NCBI GenBank assembly: GCA_900549825.1
Contig: URQB01000005.1
Coordinates: 62,001-126,000, forward strand
Direction: 5' to 3'
From: an uncultured Oscillospiraceae bacterium
GTDB taxonomy: Bacteria > Bacillota > Clostridia > Oscillospirales > Acutalibacteraceae
Length of the DNA stretch: 64,000 bases
Shown here: positions 25,243 to 35,236 of the stretch, piece after piece
Numbering within the stretch: position 1 is the first letter of the stretch
How the letters are laid out: every line of letters begins with the position of its first letter
Made by a program: the position numbers and the translations under genes
Notes under the pieces: model-generated
The model's input: only the letters and a program-made list of their open reading frames with translations
Databases searched by the model: none
Told to the model about the DNA's origin: nothing

Positions 25243-26412
25243 ATGAAGAAGTTTACCAAGGCTCTCGCCCTGCTGATGGCTCTTGCGATGGTCTTCGCCC
25301 TCGCGGCCTGCTCCGGCGGCGGTGATACAGGAGAGTCATCCAACAGCAATGCGCCCACGGCCTCAAAAAGCACGTTCGCCCCGGTTGCGAAGGATCAGAT
25401 CAAGGTAGGCGTCATCCACATCGGCAACCCGAAGGATACCGCGGGCTATACGCACGCACATGACCAGGGGATCGTGGATATGCAGAAAGCGCTTGGCCTG
25501 CAGGACAACCAGATCATCCGCAAGAACAATATCGATGACCAGGACAAGACAGCAATCGAAACCGCGATCAGAGAATGCGTCGAAGAAGGCTGCAATATCA
25601 TCTTCGGTACAAGCTACGGCTATATGGACACCATGGAGCAGCTCGCGGCTGAGTATCCTGAGGTGATCTTCTCCCACTGCTCCGGCTACAAAAACAACGG
25701 CAAAAATCTCAACAACTATTTCGGCCGCATCTATGAGGCCCGTTACCTGAGCGGCATCGCCGCCGGCCTGAAGACGAAGAGCAACAAGATCGGCTATGTC
25801 GCCGCACAGGGCAGCGGCAACCCGGAGGTCACCGGCGGTATCGACGCATTCGCCCTCGGCGTCAAAAGCGTAAACAAGGATGCAAAAATCTATGTCAAGG
25901 TAACCAACACCTGGTTTGATCCGCAGAGGGAAAAAACGGCGGCCTATGCCCTGCTTGATCTTGGCTGCGACGTAATCGCCCAGCATCAGGATACCGCACA
26001 GCCGCAGATCGCTGCACAGGAAAAAGGCGTCTGGGGCTGCGGCTATAACTCCGATATGACCGCAGAAGCGCCCAAGGCCCACCTGACCGCGACGATCTGG
26101 AACTGGGGCGTCTACTACACGCAGGCCGTCAAGCAGGTTATCGACGGCACCTGGACGCCGACCAACTATTTCGATGGCATGAAGGAAGGCCTTGTGGACA
26201 TCTCTCCGCTGTCTGACAACTGCGTGGAAGGCACCAAGGAAGCAATCGAAAAGGCAAGGGCCTCTATCGTTGACGGCTCCCTGAAGGTCTTCGCCGGTCC
26301 GCTCAAGGACAATACCGGCAAGGAGCAGGTCAAGAGCGGCGATTATCTCAAGGACGATGTGATCGCCGGTCAACTGAATTGGTATGTCGACAACGTCGTC
26401 GCCGACAAATAA
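25243..26412 (+). CDS. BMP-family nucleoside-binding lipoprotein
   Basis: 389 residues. Signal peptide with lipobox LAAC (Cys about 23) followed by a Gly/Ser linker, then the BMP/PnrA periplasmic-binding fold (VGVIHIGNPKDTAGYTHAHDQG; IFGTSYGYMD; GRIYEARYLSGIAAGLKTKSNKIGYV in pieces). Lipid-anchored outside the membrane, it catches nucleosides or purines for the importer encoded downstream. TTGGAGGA is eight to nine bases before the ATG. 60 bases after xpt. Confidence 0.95.
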   Translation: MKKFTKALALLMALAMVFALAACSGGGDTGESSNSNAPTASKSTFAPVAKDQIKVGVIHIGNPKDTAGYTHAHDQGIVDMQKALGLQDNQIIRKNNIDDQDKTAIETAIRECVEEGCNIIFGTSYGYMDTMEQLAAEYPEVIFSHCSGYKNNGKNLNNYFGRIYEARYLSGIAAGLKTKSNKIGYVAAQGSGNPEVTGGIDAFALGVKSVNKDAKIYVKVTNTWFDPQREKTAAYALLDLGCDVIAQHQDTAQPQIAAQEKGVWGCGYNSDMTAEAPKAHLTATIWNWGVYYTQAVKQVIDGTWTPTNYFDGMKEGLVDISPLSDNCVEGTKEAIEKARASIVDGSLKVFAGPLKDNTGKEQVKSGDYLKDDVIAGQLNWYVDNVVADK

Positions 26413-26448
26413 CGCAGTATTTTGTGAAAAAGATGGGTGGTATCACAT

Positions 26449-27984
26449 TTGGATACGGTTGAACAAAACTTTGCGATTGAGCTCAAACACATTACAAAGA
26501 CCTTTGGCCCGGTTGTCGCCAATGATGATATCAGCCTGTCCGTCAAGCAGGGCGAAATCCTCGCCCTGCTTGGCGAAAACGGTTCCGGCAAGACAACGCT
26601 AATGAATATGCTCTCCGGCATCTATCATCCGGACAGCGGCGTCATTTACGTCCGCGGCGAGCAGCGCACGATCGCTTCGCCCCACGACGCCCTGTCGCTC
26701 GGCATCGGCATGATCCACCAGCATTTTAAACTGGTGGACGTTTTCACCGCGCAGGACAACATCGTCATGGGCACAGAAACGGACCGGCGGCTGGGTAAAA
26801 AAGAACTGGCGGAAAAGATCACCTCCCTCTGCCAAAAATACGGGCTGGAAATCGACCCGCAGAAAAAAATGTATCAGATGTCCGTCAGCGAAAAGCAGAC
26901 GGTAGAAATCCTCAAGGTGCTCTACCGCGGCGCGGACATCCTGATCCTCGACGAACCAACGGCCGTGCTCACCCCGCAGGAGACGGAAAGGCTCTTCTCC
27001 ATTCTGCGCAGCATGCGTGACCAGGGCTGCGCCGTCATCATCATCACGCATAAATTGAACGAAGTGCTCGCCATCAGCGACCGCGTTACGATCCTGCGCA
27101 GGGGAAAAAGCGTCGCGACGGTGAATACCGCCGAGACCAATGCGCAGGAACTTACGGAGCTGATGGTCGGCAAAAAGGTCTCTCTGCAAATTGAAAGGCC
27201 CTGCGTAGAGCAGGAAAAGGCCCTGTTTGAAGTGCATCACCTCTCCGTGCGCAATCAAGACGGCGTATATGCGCTCAATGACATTTCCTTCGACTTAAAC
27301 GGCGGCGAGATCCTCGGCGTGGCGGGAGTCGCAGGCAGCGGGCAAAAGGAGCTGTGCGAAACCATCGCCGGCCTGACGCACGCGGAAAAGGGCGCGATCC
27401 TCTATAAAAAAGAAAATATCGTGGGCAAATCGCCCCGTGAGATCATAAAGATGGGCATCAGCATGAGCTTCATCCCGGAGGACCGGCTGGGCATGGGCCT
27501 GGTGGCCTCCATGGGCATGACGGACAATATGCTGCTCAAATCCTATCAAAACGGGAAATCCCCCTTCATCAACAAAAAGCCGGCAAAAGAGCTCGCCCTG
27601 CGGCTGATCGATACGCTCGAAATCGTCACGCCGGGCGTCACGACGCCGGTTTCCCGCCTCTCAGGCGGCAATGTGCAAAAGGTATTGCTCGGGCGTGAAA
27701 TCGAATCCGAGCCGCAGCTTCTCATCACGGCCTACCCGGTGCGCGGACTGGATATCAACTCCTCCTACACCATCTACGACCTGCTCAATGAGCAGAAGAA
27801 AAAGGGCGTAGCGGTGCTCTTTATCGGAGAGGATCTCGACGTACTGCTGGAGCTTTGCGACCGGATCATGGTACTGTGCCACGGAGAGGTAACCGGCATC
27901 CTGGATGCGCAGAGCACCACAAAAGAGCAAATCGGCCTCCTGATGGCCGGAGAAACCGTACAGAAGGAGGCAAACGCCCAATGA
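26449..27984 (+). CDS. Nucleoside ABC importer, twin ATPase
   Basis: 511 residues with two ATPase domains, as in NupO/YufO and RbsA. First: Walker A GENGSGKTT, signature MSVSEKQ, Walker B ILDEPTAVLTP. Second: Walker A GVAGSGQKE (no Lys at the usual place, as usual for this family), signature SGGNVQK, and YPVRGLD. TTG at 26449 is chosen since GGGTGG lies eight bases upstream; GTG at 26437 is inside that site. It overlaps the next gene by four bases (ATGA). Confidence 0.94.
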   Translation: MDTVEQNFAIELKHITKTFGPVVANDDISLSVKQGEILALLGENGSGKTTLMNMLSGIYHPDSGVIYVRGEQRTIASPHDALSLGIGMIHQHFKLVDVFTAQDNIVMGTETDRRLGKKELAEKITSLCQKYGLEIDPQKKMYQMSVSEKQTVEILKVLYRGADILILDEPTAVLTPQETERLFSILRSMRDQGCAVIIITHKLNEVLAISDRVTILRRGKSVATVNTAETNAQELTELMVGKKVSLQIERPCVEQEKALFEVHHLSVRNQDGVYALNDISFDLNGGEILGVAGVAGSGQKELCETIAGLTHAEKGAILYKKENIVGKSPREIIKMGISMSFIPEDRLGMGLVASMGMTDNMLLKSYQNGKSPFINKKPAKELALRLIDTLEIVTPGVTTPVSRLSGGNVQKVLLGREIESEPQLLITAYPVRGLDINSSYTIYDLLNEQKKKGVAVLFIGEDLDVLLELCDRIMVLCHGEVTGILDAQSTTKEQIGLLMAGETVQKEANAQ

Positions 27985-29099
27985 GTAAGCCCAAGTCATC
28001 CTCCCCGGCCGCCCAGCGCGGCTCTCCGGAGCCACTGATTCGCGTGATCAAAAAGCCGGAGCTGCCGCCGTGGCAGGCCTCCCTGCTCCGTGTGGGCGCG
28101 TTTCTCCTCGCCATCGCCGCGGGGGCGCTGTTCATCCTGATGCTGGGGCAAAATCCGCTGAGCGTCTACGCAGAAATGATCCGCGGCTGCTTCCGCAGCA
28201 AAATCGCAATCCAGTCCACGGTCAAAATCGGCATTCCCCTGCTGATCACGTCGCTGGGTGTTACCCTCGCCTTTAAAATGAAATTCTGGAATATCGGTGC
28301 AGAGGGACAGCTCATCATGGGCGCGGTCTTCGCCTCCTATTTTGCGCTGTTCCACAGTGATTGGCCGCATCTTTTGCTGATGCTTGCCTGTTTCCTGGCT
28401 GGGATCATCGGCGGCGGCCTGTGGGGGCTGATTCCCGCGGTTTTCAAGGCGCGCTTTAATACCAACGAAACACTGCTGACGCTGATGCTCAATTATATCG
28501 CCTATTACATCGTCGACTACCTGCGCCAGGGGCCGTGGCAGGATCCGGAGGCGCGCGGCTTCCCCAAAATTGCAACTTTTGAGCCGAACTCCTATCTCGG
28601 GAAGATTTTTGGCGTCCAGGCCGGCTGGATCATCGGCCTCGTGCTTCTAGTGCTCGTATTCGTTTATCTGCGCTATACCAAAAGCGGCTATGAAATCAGC
28701 GTGGTCGGCGAAAGCCAGGCCACGGCCCGGTATGCCGGCATCAACGTGAAGCGCGTCATGATCATAACGATGATCCTGAGCGGCGCCATCTCCGGCATTG
28801 CGGGCATGCTGCAGGTGACCGGCACGGACTTTACGCTCTCCACAGGCGTAGCGAGCGGCGTGGGCTTTACCGCGATCATCGTTGCCTGGCTTGCCCAGCT
28901 CCATCCTATCATCATCCTCGTCTTCACCGCCTTTTTCAGCATCCTGGAAAAGGGCAGCGGCGTCATCCAGACTGCCTTCGGCCTTTCTTCCTATGCCTCC
29001 GACATCCTGCAGGGCGTAATTTTGTTTTTCATCCTGGGATGTGAATTTTTCATCCGCTACTCCTTTGCATTTCGGAAGAAAGGGGGCAACGCGAAATGA
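27981..29099 (+). CDS. Nucleoside ABC importer permease 1
   Basis: 372-residue permease of the BPD_transp_2 (branched-chain/ribose/nucleoside) type with about nine or ten membrane segments; signature LAFKMKFWNIGAEGQLIMGA and the coupling region GYEISVVGESQATARYAGIN are visible. Residues 1-40 are cytoplasmic and charged. NupP-like. ATGA overlaps at both ends (27981 and 29096) show tight coupling. Confidence 0.94.
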   Translation: MSKPKSSSPAAQRGSPEPLIRVIKKPELPPWQASLLRVGAFLLAIAAGALFILMLGQNPLSVYAEMIRGCFRSKIAIQSTVKIGIPLLITSLGVTLAFKMKFWNIGAEGQLIMGAVFASYFALFHSDWPHLLLMLACFLAGIIGGGLWGLIPAVFKARFNTNETLLTLMLNYIAYYIVDYLRQGPWQDPEARGFPKIATFEPNSYLGKIFGVQAGWIIGLVLLVLVFVYLRYTKSGYEISVVGESQATARYAGINVKRVMIITMILSGAISGIAGMLQVTGTDFTLSTGVASGVGFTAIIVAWLAQLHPIIILVFTAFFSILEKGSGVIQTAFGLSSYASDILQGVILFFILGCEFFIRYSFAFRKKGGNAK

Positions 29100-30052
29100 A
29101 CACTCTTGTCAACTTTCTGCACGCCGCGCTTTTAGCCGGCACGCCCCTGATGTTCGGTACGCTCGGCGAGATCACCACAGAAAAGGCGGGCAACCTGAAC
29201 CTCGGCGTAGAAGGCATGATGTCCATCGGGGCAATCGCCGGATTCTATGTAGGCTTTGTCACACAAAATATCCTGCTCGCCGTGCTCGGCGCCTTTGTCG
29301 CAGGTATTCTCTCCGCCCTGATTTACGCATTCCTGACCGTTACGCTCAAAGCGAATCAGAACGTAACGGGCCTTACCCTGACGATCTTCGGCGTAGGCTT
29401 CGCCGATTTCTTCGGCGATTTCCTGCGTGAGTCGGCCGGGATCGATGTGCTGAAGCTGTCGGATAAAATCACAAATACCGTGCAGGCGGTTCAAATCCCC
29501 GTGCTCAGCGATCTGCCCTATGTGGGGAAGCTCTTCTTCCAATACAATCCCTTCGTTTATTTTGGGATTCTCCTGTGCGTCGTCATGGGCATTTATATCC
29601 TTCACTCACGCAAGGGCCTCAATCTCTGCGCGGTCGGCGAAAACCCCGGCGCGGCGGACGCGGCGGGCGTCAACGTCACGCGCGTCAAGTATGTCAACAT
29701 CCTGCTCGGCGGCGGTATCTGCGGCATCGGCGGGGCCTATATCTCGCTTGTGCTGTGCGGCGGCGTGTGGGTGACCAACTGCGTCAACGGCCTCGGATGG
29801 ATCGCCGTGGCGCTCGTGATCTTTGCAAGCTGGAACCCGTTCAAGGCAATCTTCGGCTCGTTCATTTTTGGCGCGTTCAATATTCTGAAATTTTACATTC
29901 CAAAGAGCATTATTTCGATCCCCGAAGCGATCTTTGATATGCTCCCCTTCCTCGTGACGGCCATCGTGCTGATCGTCACCTCCATTCGGAAGAGCAAGGA
30001 AAACGCGCAGCCTGCGGGCTGCGGGGTGAATTACTTCCGGGAAGAGCGGTAA
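29096..30052 (+). CDS. Nucleoside ABC importer permease 2
   Basis: 318-residue second permease, NupQ-like, shorter than its partner. It has the entry helix GTPLMFGTLGEITTEKAGNLNLGVEGMM (in pieces), and coupling motif LNLCAVGENPGAADAAGVNV. Forms a heterodimer with permease 1. Last gene of the xpt-BMP-ABC operon; a terminator follows at 30087. Confidence 0.94.
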   Translation: MNTLVNFLHAALLAGTPLMFGTLGEITTEKAGNLNLGVEGMMSIGAIAGFYVGFVTQNILLAVLGAFVAGILSALIYAFLTVTLKANQNVTGLTLTIFGVGFADFFGDFLRESAGIDVLKLSDKITNTVQAVQIPVLSDLPYVGKLFFQYNPFVYFGILLCVVMGIYILHSRKGLNLCAVGENPGAADAAGVNVTRVKYVNILLGGGICGIGGAYISLVLCGGVWVTNCVNGLGWIAVALVIFASWNPFKAIFGSFIFGAFNILKFYIPKSIISIPEAIFDMLPFLVTAIVLIVTSIRKSKENAQPAGCGVNYFREER

Positions 30053-30086
30053 AACCCATTTGGCTAAAAAGGAACCTATCATAGAA

Positions 30087-30123
30087 AACCCGGCTGGGAA
30101 TGAATCCCGGCCGGGCTTTTTTA
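30087..30123. terminator. Terminator of nucleoside-uptake operon
   Basis: 13-bp stem (30087-30099 with 30105-30118, one G-U/bulge) then TTTTTTA; it also faces the end of the convergent lipoprotein gene at 30138. Confidence 0.88.
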
Positions 30124-30137
30124 TAAAATTTGATTCC

Positions 30138-31448
30138 TTACTGTGCAAGGCTGCTCTCCAGCGCCTCCCCACTTATCTTATAAGCTTTGAAATCCTGATC
30201 ATACATCTTTTGAAGATAGATCAGCAGCAGGTTCCCATTCTCATCCATATGAATCCGGTCAAGAAACGGGTATTTCGGGTCGATATCCGCCTGGAGCTTC
30301 GTAATCTCCCCTGTTTGGGTATGCACCGCGTAGAAGATCGACTTGCCCGCTTCCTCCGGCCAGGAGAGGCTGTTCTTCTGAAAATACAAATACGGGGTCT
30401 TTGCGCTGTCATAAAGAGTTTCCAACCCTCCCGCAAAATCGTACTGCTCCGCCCCAAACACGCGGACATAATGCGCCCCCTGGCGGAGGAAGAGCGCGGC
30501 GCGCAGACTACTATAATCCGTCACGATCAGCAGGTTGCCGACAGTATCCATGTGCAGAGGACTACCGATTTCTTTGCCAATCTCCGGCTCCTCTGTCTGG
30601 GAAAGCAGCTTCCCGCTGCCGTCATAGGTGTAGAGGTAGCAGTGATCCTCCCCGTTCTTTTTCTGCCTGCCCAGGCCATAGAGCTTGCCGTCGGCGGCGC
30701 AGGCAACCTCAAGAACCGTGCCCCTGCTATTTTGCTCGCCCTCCTGATAGAAAAACTGATTTTGAAGGATTGTTTTGCGCTTTCCCGTTGTTCCATCGTA
30801 TTTCTCGATCTCTGTGACGACGGAATCACCCTTCTGGCTGGGGACGTAGCCGATGAATTCCGTTTCCGACAGCTTGCTGAGGTTGATCAGCGCGGTCACG
30901 TTTTTCCGCTTCTCCACAATGGTGAAGGTTTTCTCCCTCGTATCAATGCGGATCAGGTTGTTGATATCGACGCCGCCAGCATCCGCGCTGCCATACCAGG
31001 TGTAGAAATACCGCCCGGCCATGAAAACCGCATCCCCGCTGGAAACGCCTGTATCGGCGATCCGGCCGACCGGCGTCATTCGCCGCGTCCGGCCGTCATA
31101 CACCGCAAAGCGGCTGGCGTTGGAATCCGGTTCTCCATCCAGGCCCGCATAGCTCGTGCAAAAAAGATCGCCGCTGAAATGGCTCAGATAGCGAATGTTT
31201 TTCGCCTCGCCTTTTGCGGAGGAGCGGTCAAACACCAATTGGGCCTGTTGGGCAGTGATCCGCTTCGGCTTCCTGGGATTTTGCAAGACAAAAGGGGCGG
31301 TTTCCACAGAAACAGGGCCTGCTGAGATGGATTCCTGTTCCAACTCCGTCGTCTGATCTGGATGATTTTGTCCGTTTCTATCACATCCGTCCATAAAAAG
31401 GAGAAAAACCAGGAGGGACACGGCGGCCGCCAGCCATCTGTTACGCAT
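30138..31448 (-). CDS. Unknown lipoprotein (436 aa), beta-propeller-like
   Basis: Signal peptide (residues 1-21) ending FMDGC, a weak lipobox, then a Asn/Gln/Thr-rich linker. The body shows repeated beta-strand blocks (RFAVYDGRTRRMTPVG, LIRIDTREKTFTIVE, IEKYDGTTGKRKTI, LYTYDGSGKLLSQ, IFYAVHTQTGEITKL), a pattern of a six- to seven-bladed propeller reporting values along a chain. No catalytic motif. It starts 21 bases after the broken C39-like gene, so both were probably one operon and may have worked on the cell surface together. Function unknown. Confidence 0.7.
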   Translation of the reverse strand: MRNRWLAAAVSLLVFLLFMDGCDRNGQNHPDQTTELEQESISAGPVSVETAPFVLQNPRKPKRITAQQAQLVFDRSSAKGEAKNIRYLSHFSGDLFCTSYAGLDGEPDSNASRFAVYDGRTRRMTPVGRIADTGVSSGDAVFMAGRYFYTWYGSADAGGVDINNLIRIDTREKTFTIVEKRKNVTALINLSKLSETEFIGYVPSQKGDSVVTEIEKYDGTTGKRKTILQNQFFYQEGEQNSRGTVLEVACAADGKLYGLGRQKKNGEDHCYLYTYDGSGKLLSQTEEPEIGKEIGSPLHMDTVGNLLIVTDYSSLRAALFLRQGAHYVRVFGAEQYDFAGGLETLYDSAKTPYLYFQKNSLSWPEEAGKSIFYAVHTQTGEITKLQADIDPKYPFLDRIHMDENGNLLLIYLQKMYDQDFKAYKISGEALESSLAQ

Positions 31449-31469
31449 CTCTGACGATCCCCCCTCCCG

Positions 31470-32285
31470 TTAATATCCGATCGCATTCTGACCTGCACCC
31501 ATTTTATTGGTATTTACTTTCCAGAGTTGTGCGAAACTTCTAGTGAATTTTCCATTCGCATAATTTCCATGTCCATACTTAGGGAAGTAGTAAGGATCTA
31601 CAATATAATATGAGTTTAAAGATTGATTGGGATTATCACGGTTTGGATTTGAATATCCCACTAAATTCGTATAATGTCCATCTGTTTTGTATGGCCAATT
31701 GACAGTATCATAGGAAGCTAACGTGAAAATAATCGGTGCGTTTATTGTATGATACATAACGCGAATACAATTTAGGAGGTCTGCTTCGTCAGAAACAAGG
31801 CGGCGAATGTAGGCATTTCTGCTTTGCGTTTTATTTAAATAATTCAGTACCGTCTGCATCGCAGGACCTCTCCCAACCGCATTTTGAATCGTGGTCTGAG
31901 AAGGTACCGTTTGCGATGAGTTTGCTTTCTTAATATACTTTAAAATCTGTTGAACCGTAGCTGGGGCGCATTTGGTATTATCCTCCTGCATGACGGCATC
32001 GACGTTTCAAACGGCAGTACTGCCAGCACGCGTGCTCGGCCACTCTTCTGATACCAACCGGTCTGCCAAATCCCATTTTTCTTTTAATTGCTCTTTTTGC
32101 TCCGGCGTTAGATCTGGATTTGCAAGCGCTTCCGCCAAAATTTCATCATTGGTTTGGCCAATCTCCGAGGGCAATAGCCCTCCCTCACCTGACGAGCCCA
32201 GAGCAGACGCCTGTGTTGCTAACATAACGGTTATAAGCACGATCGATATAGTTCCAAAAATTCTTTTCTTTTTTCATTTATTCAT
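31470..32285 (-). pseudogene. C39-like secreted cysteine protease, interrupted by two in-frame TGA codons
   Basis: The frame from ATG 32285 (GGAAG upstream) reads MNK, TGA, then KKKRIFGTISIVLITVML...ASALG, a good signal peptide; a 60-residue acidic/charged region with EILAEALANPDLTPEQKEQL follows (typical of clostridial propeptides), then another TGA at 32007-32009, then NVDAVMQEDNTKCAPATVQQIL with the active-site Cys of the peptidase C39-like domain, and later the His (DGHYTNLVGYSN) and Asp (YYIVDPYYF). Everything is in one frame. Simplest reading is a gene killed by two nonsense changes. Recoding is not supported by any element I can see. The DNA is A+T-rich compared with its neighbours. 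Confidence 0.78.
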
Positions 32286-32393
32286 CTTTCTTCCATTCAT
32301 TTACCCATTATATGGGCTATCTTCATTCTATATATTATTTTATAATTTGTCAATATATATAATATGATTCATACTATATATTAATTTTAAAAT

Positions 32394-32427
32394 AAAAAAT
32401 GCGCCGCGAACCCGCAGCGCATTTTTT
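32394..32427. terminator. Terminator of the P-type ATPase gene
   Basis: Inverted repeat 32394-32406 / 32413-32426 with one mismatch; A/T tails on both sides allow use in both directions. It lies 18 bases after the ATPase stop. The 32286-32393 stretch upstream of the C39 remnant is very A+T-rich and likely held its promoter. Confidence 0.8.
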
Positions 32428-32444
32428 GATATCACAGTGCCCAG

Positions 32445-35120
32445 TTATTGCTCCTTCTTTTTATCATACATGCGTTGGAACGCTTTGACGATCTCCACGA
32501 TTGGGATAATCAGAAACGCCAGCAGCATCGCCTCGAAATACTCCGCCGCCGTCAGAGGGACAAGGCGGAAGGCGTCGGCCAGGAACGGCACATAAATCAC
32601 CGTCGTCGTCAGCAGCACGGAGAGCACCATTGCGCCGTAGAGCACCCAGTTGTGGCTGCCGCGCAGGCCCATAGCCAAGACAGAGCCGTGCTGTGAGCGC
32701 ATGTTGAAGGCGTGGAACACCTCGCACATCGAGAGCGTCAGGAAAGCCATTGTGATCGCGTGGTTGTGCAGCCCCGTTGCATCGTCTACGTTGTTGTAGC
32801 CGAGTGCATAGGCAAAGATCGTTTGCGCCGCAATCAGGATGCCCTGGTACAAAAGCTCCGGCCCAAGCCCGCCCGCGAAGATGCCGTCGGACGAATTGCG
32901 GGGCCTGCGCTTCATCAGATCGCGCTCGCCGCGCTCCATGCCGAGGCCGATGGCGGGGATGCTGTCCGTAATCAGGTTGATCCAGAGCAGGTGGACAGGC
33001 AAAAGGATCGTGAACGGCCCGTCCGTGAGCGCGCCAAGCCCGATGGTTGCCACCAAAATACATAAAACCTCGCTGAGGTTGGAGGAAAGCAGGAACTGGA
33101 TCGTTTTGCGGATATTGTCGTAGATCCGCCGGCCTTCCTCCACGGCGGAAACGATAGTGGCAAAATTGTCATCCGCCAGCACCATGTCGGCCACGTTTTT
33201 TGTCACATCCGTGCCGGTGATGCCCATGCCGATGCCGATGTCTGCCGTTTTGATCGCAGGTGCGTCGTTGACGCCGTCGCCTGTCATCGCGGTGACCATG
33301 CCGCGCTTTTTCCATGCGCTTACGATACGCACTTTATGCTCCGGCTGCACACGGGCGTAGACGGAATACTGGCCCGCCTGGCGCTCGAACGTCTCCTCGT
33401 CCATCTCGCCCAACTGTGCGCCGGTAATCGCCTGGCTGGCATCTTCGACGATTCCAAGCTCTTTTGCAATTGCCACGGCGGTATCGAGATGGTCACCCGT
33501 AATCATAATCGGGCGGATTCCCGCCTCGCGGCATTCCGCCACAGCAGCCTTCGCCTCCGGGCGGACCGGGTCGATCATGCCGGTCAGGCCGATGAAGACG
33601 AGCTCCTGCTCCAGCTGCTCCGGCTCGAAGGAGGCAGGCAGGCTGTCATACGGGCGGAAGGCCGCCGCCAGCACGCGCAGGGCTTTATCCGCCATCGCCT
33701 TATTCTGGCGCAGGATTTCCTCGCGCCTTTCCTGTGTCAACTCGACAGCCTTGCCGCCTTCCCAAATTTTTGTGCAGTGGCTGAGCACCACATCGGGCGC
33801 GCCCTTGGTATACTGAACATACGGATCTTTCTCCGCCTGATGGACGGTAGACATCATCTTCCGCATGGAATCGAACGGCGCCTCGCCTACGCGCGGGAAA
33901 GCCTTTTTCAATTCATTTTTATTCAGGGAAAGCGATAGGCCATAAGAAACAAGCGCAGCCTCCGTCGGCTCGCCTACCACACTCCCATCGGCCTTTGCCT
34001 CCGCATCCGTGCAGAGCGCCATCGCCTGTGCAAGCAAAGGTTCATCCGCGCCGTAATGATCCACAACGGTCATTTTATTCTGTGTCAGTGTCCCCGTCTT
34101 ATCCGAGCAGATGATCTGCGCACAGCCCAGCGTTTCCACCGCGGTGAGCTTGCGGATGACGGCGTTGCGCTTCGACATATTGGTGACACCGATGGAGAGC
34201 ACGATCGTAACCACGGCCGCCAGCCCCTCCGGGATCGCCGCGACTGCAAGGCTGACGGCGATCAGGAAGGTATCCAGAATCGCCTGCAGATGGAAATCCT
34301 GCCCGCGCAGCAGGCCGAACGCGAAGATAAAGACGCAGATGCCCAGCACCAGCCAGGTCAGTATTTTACTCAGCTGCGTCAGCTTCTTCTGGAGCGGCGT
34401 CTCGCCGTCCTCCGCCTGGGTGATAGCGGTGGCGATCTTGCCCATCTCCGTGTGCATGCCCGTCGCCGTGACGACAGCCCTGCCGCGGCCGTAGGCAACT
34501 GTGCTGCCCATATAGGCCATATTCTTGCGGTCGCCGAGCGCAACATCCTGCCCGTTGGGCGTTAGTTGATCGATGAGCTTGCTCACCGGTACGCTCTCGC
34601 CCGTGAGTGCGGACTCTTCGATTTTCATGCTCGCACATTCAAACAGGCGGCAATCCGCCGGGACTGCATCGCCCGCCTCCAGCACGAGTACGTCTCCCAC
34701 GGCGATCTCCTCGCTTTTGACGGTGATCAGCTCGCCGTCCCGCAGCACCTTGCTGGTTGCCGCCGCCATCTTCTGGAGGGCCTCGATTGCCTTCTCCGCC
34801 TTGCTCTCCTGATATACGCCCAGAACGGCGTTGAGAATCACAACTACCAGAATGATGATGACATCTGCATAGCCTTCCTTCTCATGGCTGAGCGACGCCG
34901 TAACGGCGGATACGACCGCCGCACCAATCAGCACGAGGATCATTGGATTGAGAAGCTGCTCGATAAACCTGCGCAGAAGCGATTGCTTTTTGGCCTCCTC
35001 CAGCCTGTTCCTGCCGTCGCGCTCCAAGCGCCGCGAGGCCTCCTTGCCGCTGATGCCTTTGGGCGTGCTTTCCACTGCTGAAAATACATCCGAGATATTT
35101 TCCAGATAGTATTTTTTCAT
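32445..35120 (-). CDS. P-type cation ATPase (Ca2+/Mn2+ exporter type)
   Basis: 891-residue P2A-type pump: N-terminal cation-ATPase domain, TGES in the actuator, CSDKTGTLTQN with the phosphorylated Asp, the TGDGVNDAPA hinge, and ten hydrophobic segments including PEGLAAVVT in M4 (PEGL ion-site motif of Ca2+/Mn2+ pumps). Sits in the plasma membrane and pumps divalent cations out. The yybP-ykoY riboswitch upstream makes Mn2+ the likely physiological signal, as for related pumps in lactic acid bacteria and streptococci. Start ATG 35120 has AGAGG five bases away; an upstream in-frame start at 35153 lacks a site. Confidence 0.95.
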   Translation of the reverse strand: MKKYYLENISDVFSAVESTPKGISGKEASRRLERDGRNRLEEAKKQSLLRRFIEQLLNPMILVLIGAAVVSAVTASLSHEKEGYADVIIILVVVILNAVLGVYQESKAEKAIEALQKMAAATSKVLRDGELITVKSEEIAVGDVLVLEAGDAVPADCRLFECASMKIEESALTGESVPVSKLIDQLTPNGQDVALGDRKNMAYMGSTVAYGRGRAVVTATGMHTEMGKIATAITQAEDGETPLQKKLTQLSKILTWLVLGICVFIFAFGLLRGQDFHLQAILDTFLIAVSLAVAAIPEGLAAVVTIVLSIGVTNMSKRNAVIRKLTAVETLGCAQIICSDKTGTLTQNKMTVVDHYGADEPLLAQAMALCTDAEAKADGSVVGEPTEAALVSYGLSLSLNKNELKKAFPRVGEAPFDSMRKMMSTVHQAEKDPYVQYTKGAPDVVLSHCTKIWEGGKAVELTQERREEILRQNKAMADKALRVLAAAFRPYDSLPASFEPEQLEQELVFIGLTGMIDPVRPEAKAAVAECREAGIRPIMITGDHLDTAVAIAKELGIVEDASQAITGAQLGEMDEETFERQAGQYSVYARVQPEHKVRIVSAWKKRGMVTAMTGDGVNDAPAIKTADIGIGMGITGTDVTKNVADMVLADDNFATIVSAVEEGRRIYDNIRKTIQFLLSSNLSEVLCILVATIGLGALTDGPFTILLPVHLLWINLITDSIPAIGLGMERGERDLMKRRPRNSSDGIFAGGLGPELLYQGILIAAQTIFAYALGYNNVDDATGLHNHAITMAFLTLSMCEVFHAFNMRSQHGSVLAMGLRGSHNWVLYGAMVLSVLLTTTVIYVPFLADAFRLVPLTAAEYFEAMLLAFLIIPIVEIVKAFQRMYDKKKEQ

Positions 35121-35189
35121 CGGTACCTCTGCCTTCCTTCTATTGTGTTCCAACAGCTATCTATCATAAACCGTCCCCAGACGGATTTT

Positions 35190-35236
35190 GCCCAAAAAAT
35201 CAAAAAATCCTCCAGCAGAAAGAAATCTGCTGAAGG
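35190..35236 (-). terminator. Riboswitch expression-platform terminator
   Basis: On the minus strand, CAGCAGA/TCTGCTG (35232-35226 with 35219-35213) flanked by partial CCTT/GAGG pairing, then ATTTTTTGATTTTTTGGG. The 5' arm lies directly after the conserved GCAAGACC of the aptamer, so ligand binding can alter terminator formation (ON switch). Confidence 0.8.
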
